A stretch of DNA of 5,332 bases from an uncultured Eubacteriales bacterium (GTDB taxonomy: Bacteria; Bacillota_A; Clostridia; Christensenellales; Aristaeellaceae), in the NCBI GenBank assembly GCA_902803675.1, contig CADCQZ010000206.1:1-5332 (forward strand), given 5' to 3'. This document shows, one piece after another, positions 5,264 to 5,332 of the stretch. Numbering within the stretch: position 1 is the first letter of the stretch; each line of letters begins with the position of its first letter. Below the pieces are notes generated by a model. The model saw only the letters and a program-made list of their open reading frames with translations. It ran no database searches and had not been told where the DNA came from. Made by a program: the position numbers and the translations under genes.

Positions 5264-5332
5264 TTCCGTTTGTCCAGCAATAGGCCTCTGTTACAGTCTA
5301 CGCGATTAGACAGTGGCGCTCATATGCTGGGG

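Larger units (their letters stand above)
4884..5332. other. Right-end region without a recognisable gene
   Basis: I recognise no protein or structural RNA here. Open frames exist on both strands but look random: a plus-strand frame from ATG 4953 to a stop at 5114 (53 codons), a plus-strand frame from ATG 5093 open to the right edge (80 codons, with ALFELEAVPEIDEKK-like hydrophilic sequence but no ribosome binding site), and a minus-strand frame under both that is rich in Arg, Ser and Pro. The base composition is more mixed than in the genes to the left. The region may be a divergent leader for a plus-strand gene beyond the window, or decayed mobile DNA. Confidence 0.5.

Noticed and set aside
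4858..5280. A 140-codon minus-strand open frame upstream of the XpaC-like gene
   Set aside because: Low-complexity Arg/Ser/Pro sequence with no domain; it crosses the XpaC-like promoter and has no ribosome binding site.

Overview
All recognisable protein genes in this window lie on the minus strand, so transcription runs from right to left. GC content is high outside two short AT-richer patches, and ribosome binding sites are strong AGGAGG types. Small proteins of the DUF951 and XpaC families and a single-pass signal peptidase I with a lysine-rich cytoplasmic tail all point to the Bacillota. A GC-rich gut or rumen clostridial lineage is my best guess, but no marker in the window fixes the genus.

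Layout in transcription order: (1) About 5332-4884 holds no gene I recognise; it has a possible plus-strand promoter with a perfect hairpin at its start site and a dispersed-repeat-like GGGGACGG motif with an inverted partner. (2) A promoter at 4855-4883 drives a 403-residue protein with an N-terminal winged-helix-like part and an XpaC-like C-terminus. (3) A second promoter, at 3580-3608, heads a tight three-gene operon: a DUF951 zinc-ribbon-like protein, signal peptidase I (lepB) and a PanE-family ketopantoate reductase. (4) An AT-rich block with inverted repeats follows (about 1496-1610). (5) A well-formed promoter (TTGCCA, 17 bp, TATAAT) starts a small RNA of roughly 160-200 nt that carries a nearly complete tRNA-like cloverleaf, but closed by a long terminal stem in place of a normal acceptor stem. 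(6) Directly downstream is a TROVE-domain protein gene (Ro60/Rsr family), cut by the left window edge.

The centre of interest is the pair formed by items 5 and 6. Ro60/Rsr proteins bind Y RNAs. Bacterial Y RNAs of the YrlA type are known to be encoded beside rsr, to have their 5' and 3' ends paired into a protein-binding stem, and to end in a domain that mimics tRNA. The RNA here fits that plan: the 5' and 3' segments pair over 9 bp and enclose a D-arm, an anticodon-like arm, a very long variable arm and a canonical T-arm. A tRNA finder would probably call it an odd class II tRNA (Leu-like body, Ile-like GAU loop), but it has no 7-bp acceptor stem or CCA end. I read it as a Y RNA that works with the adjacent Rsr, probably in RNA quality control or in guiding a nuclease; that partner is not visible here. 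All structures were paired by eye and no folding program was run.
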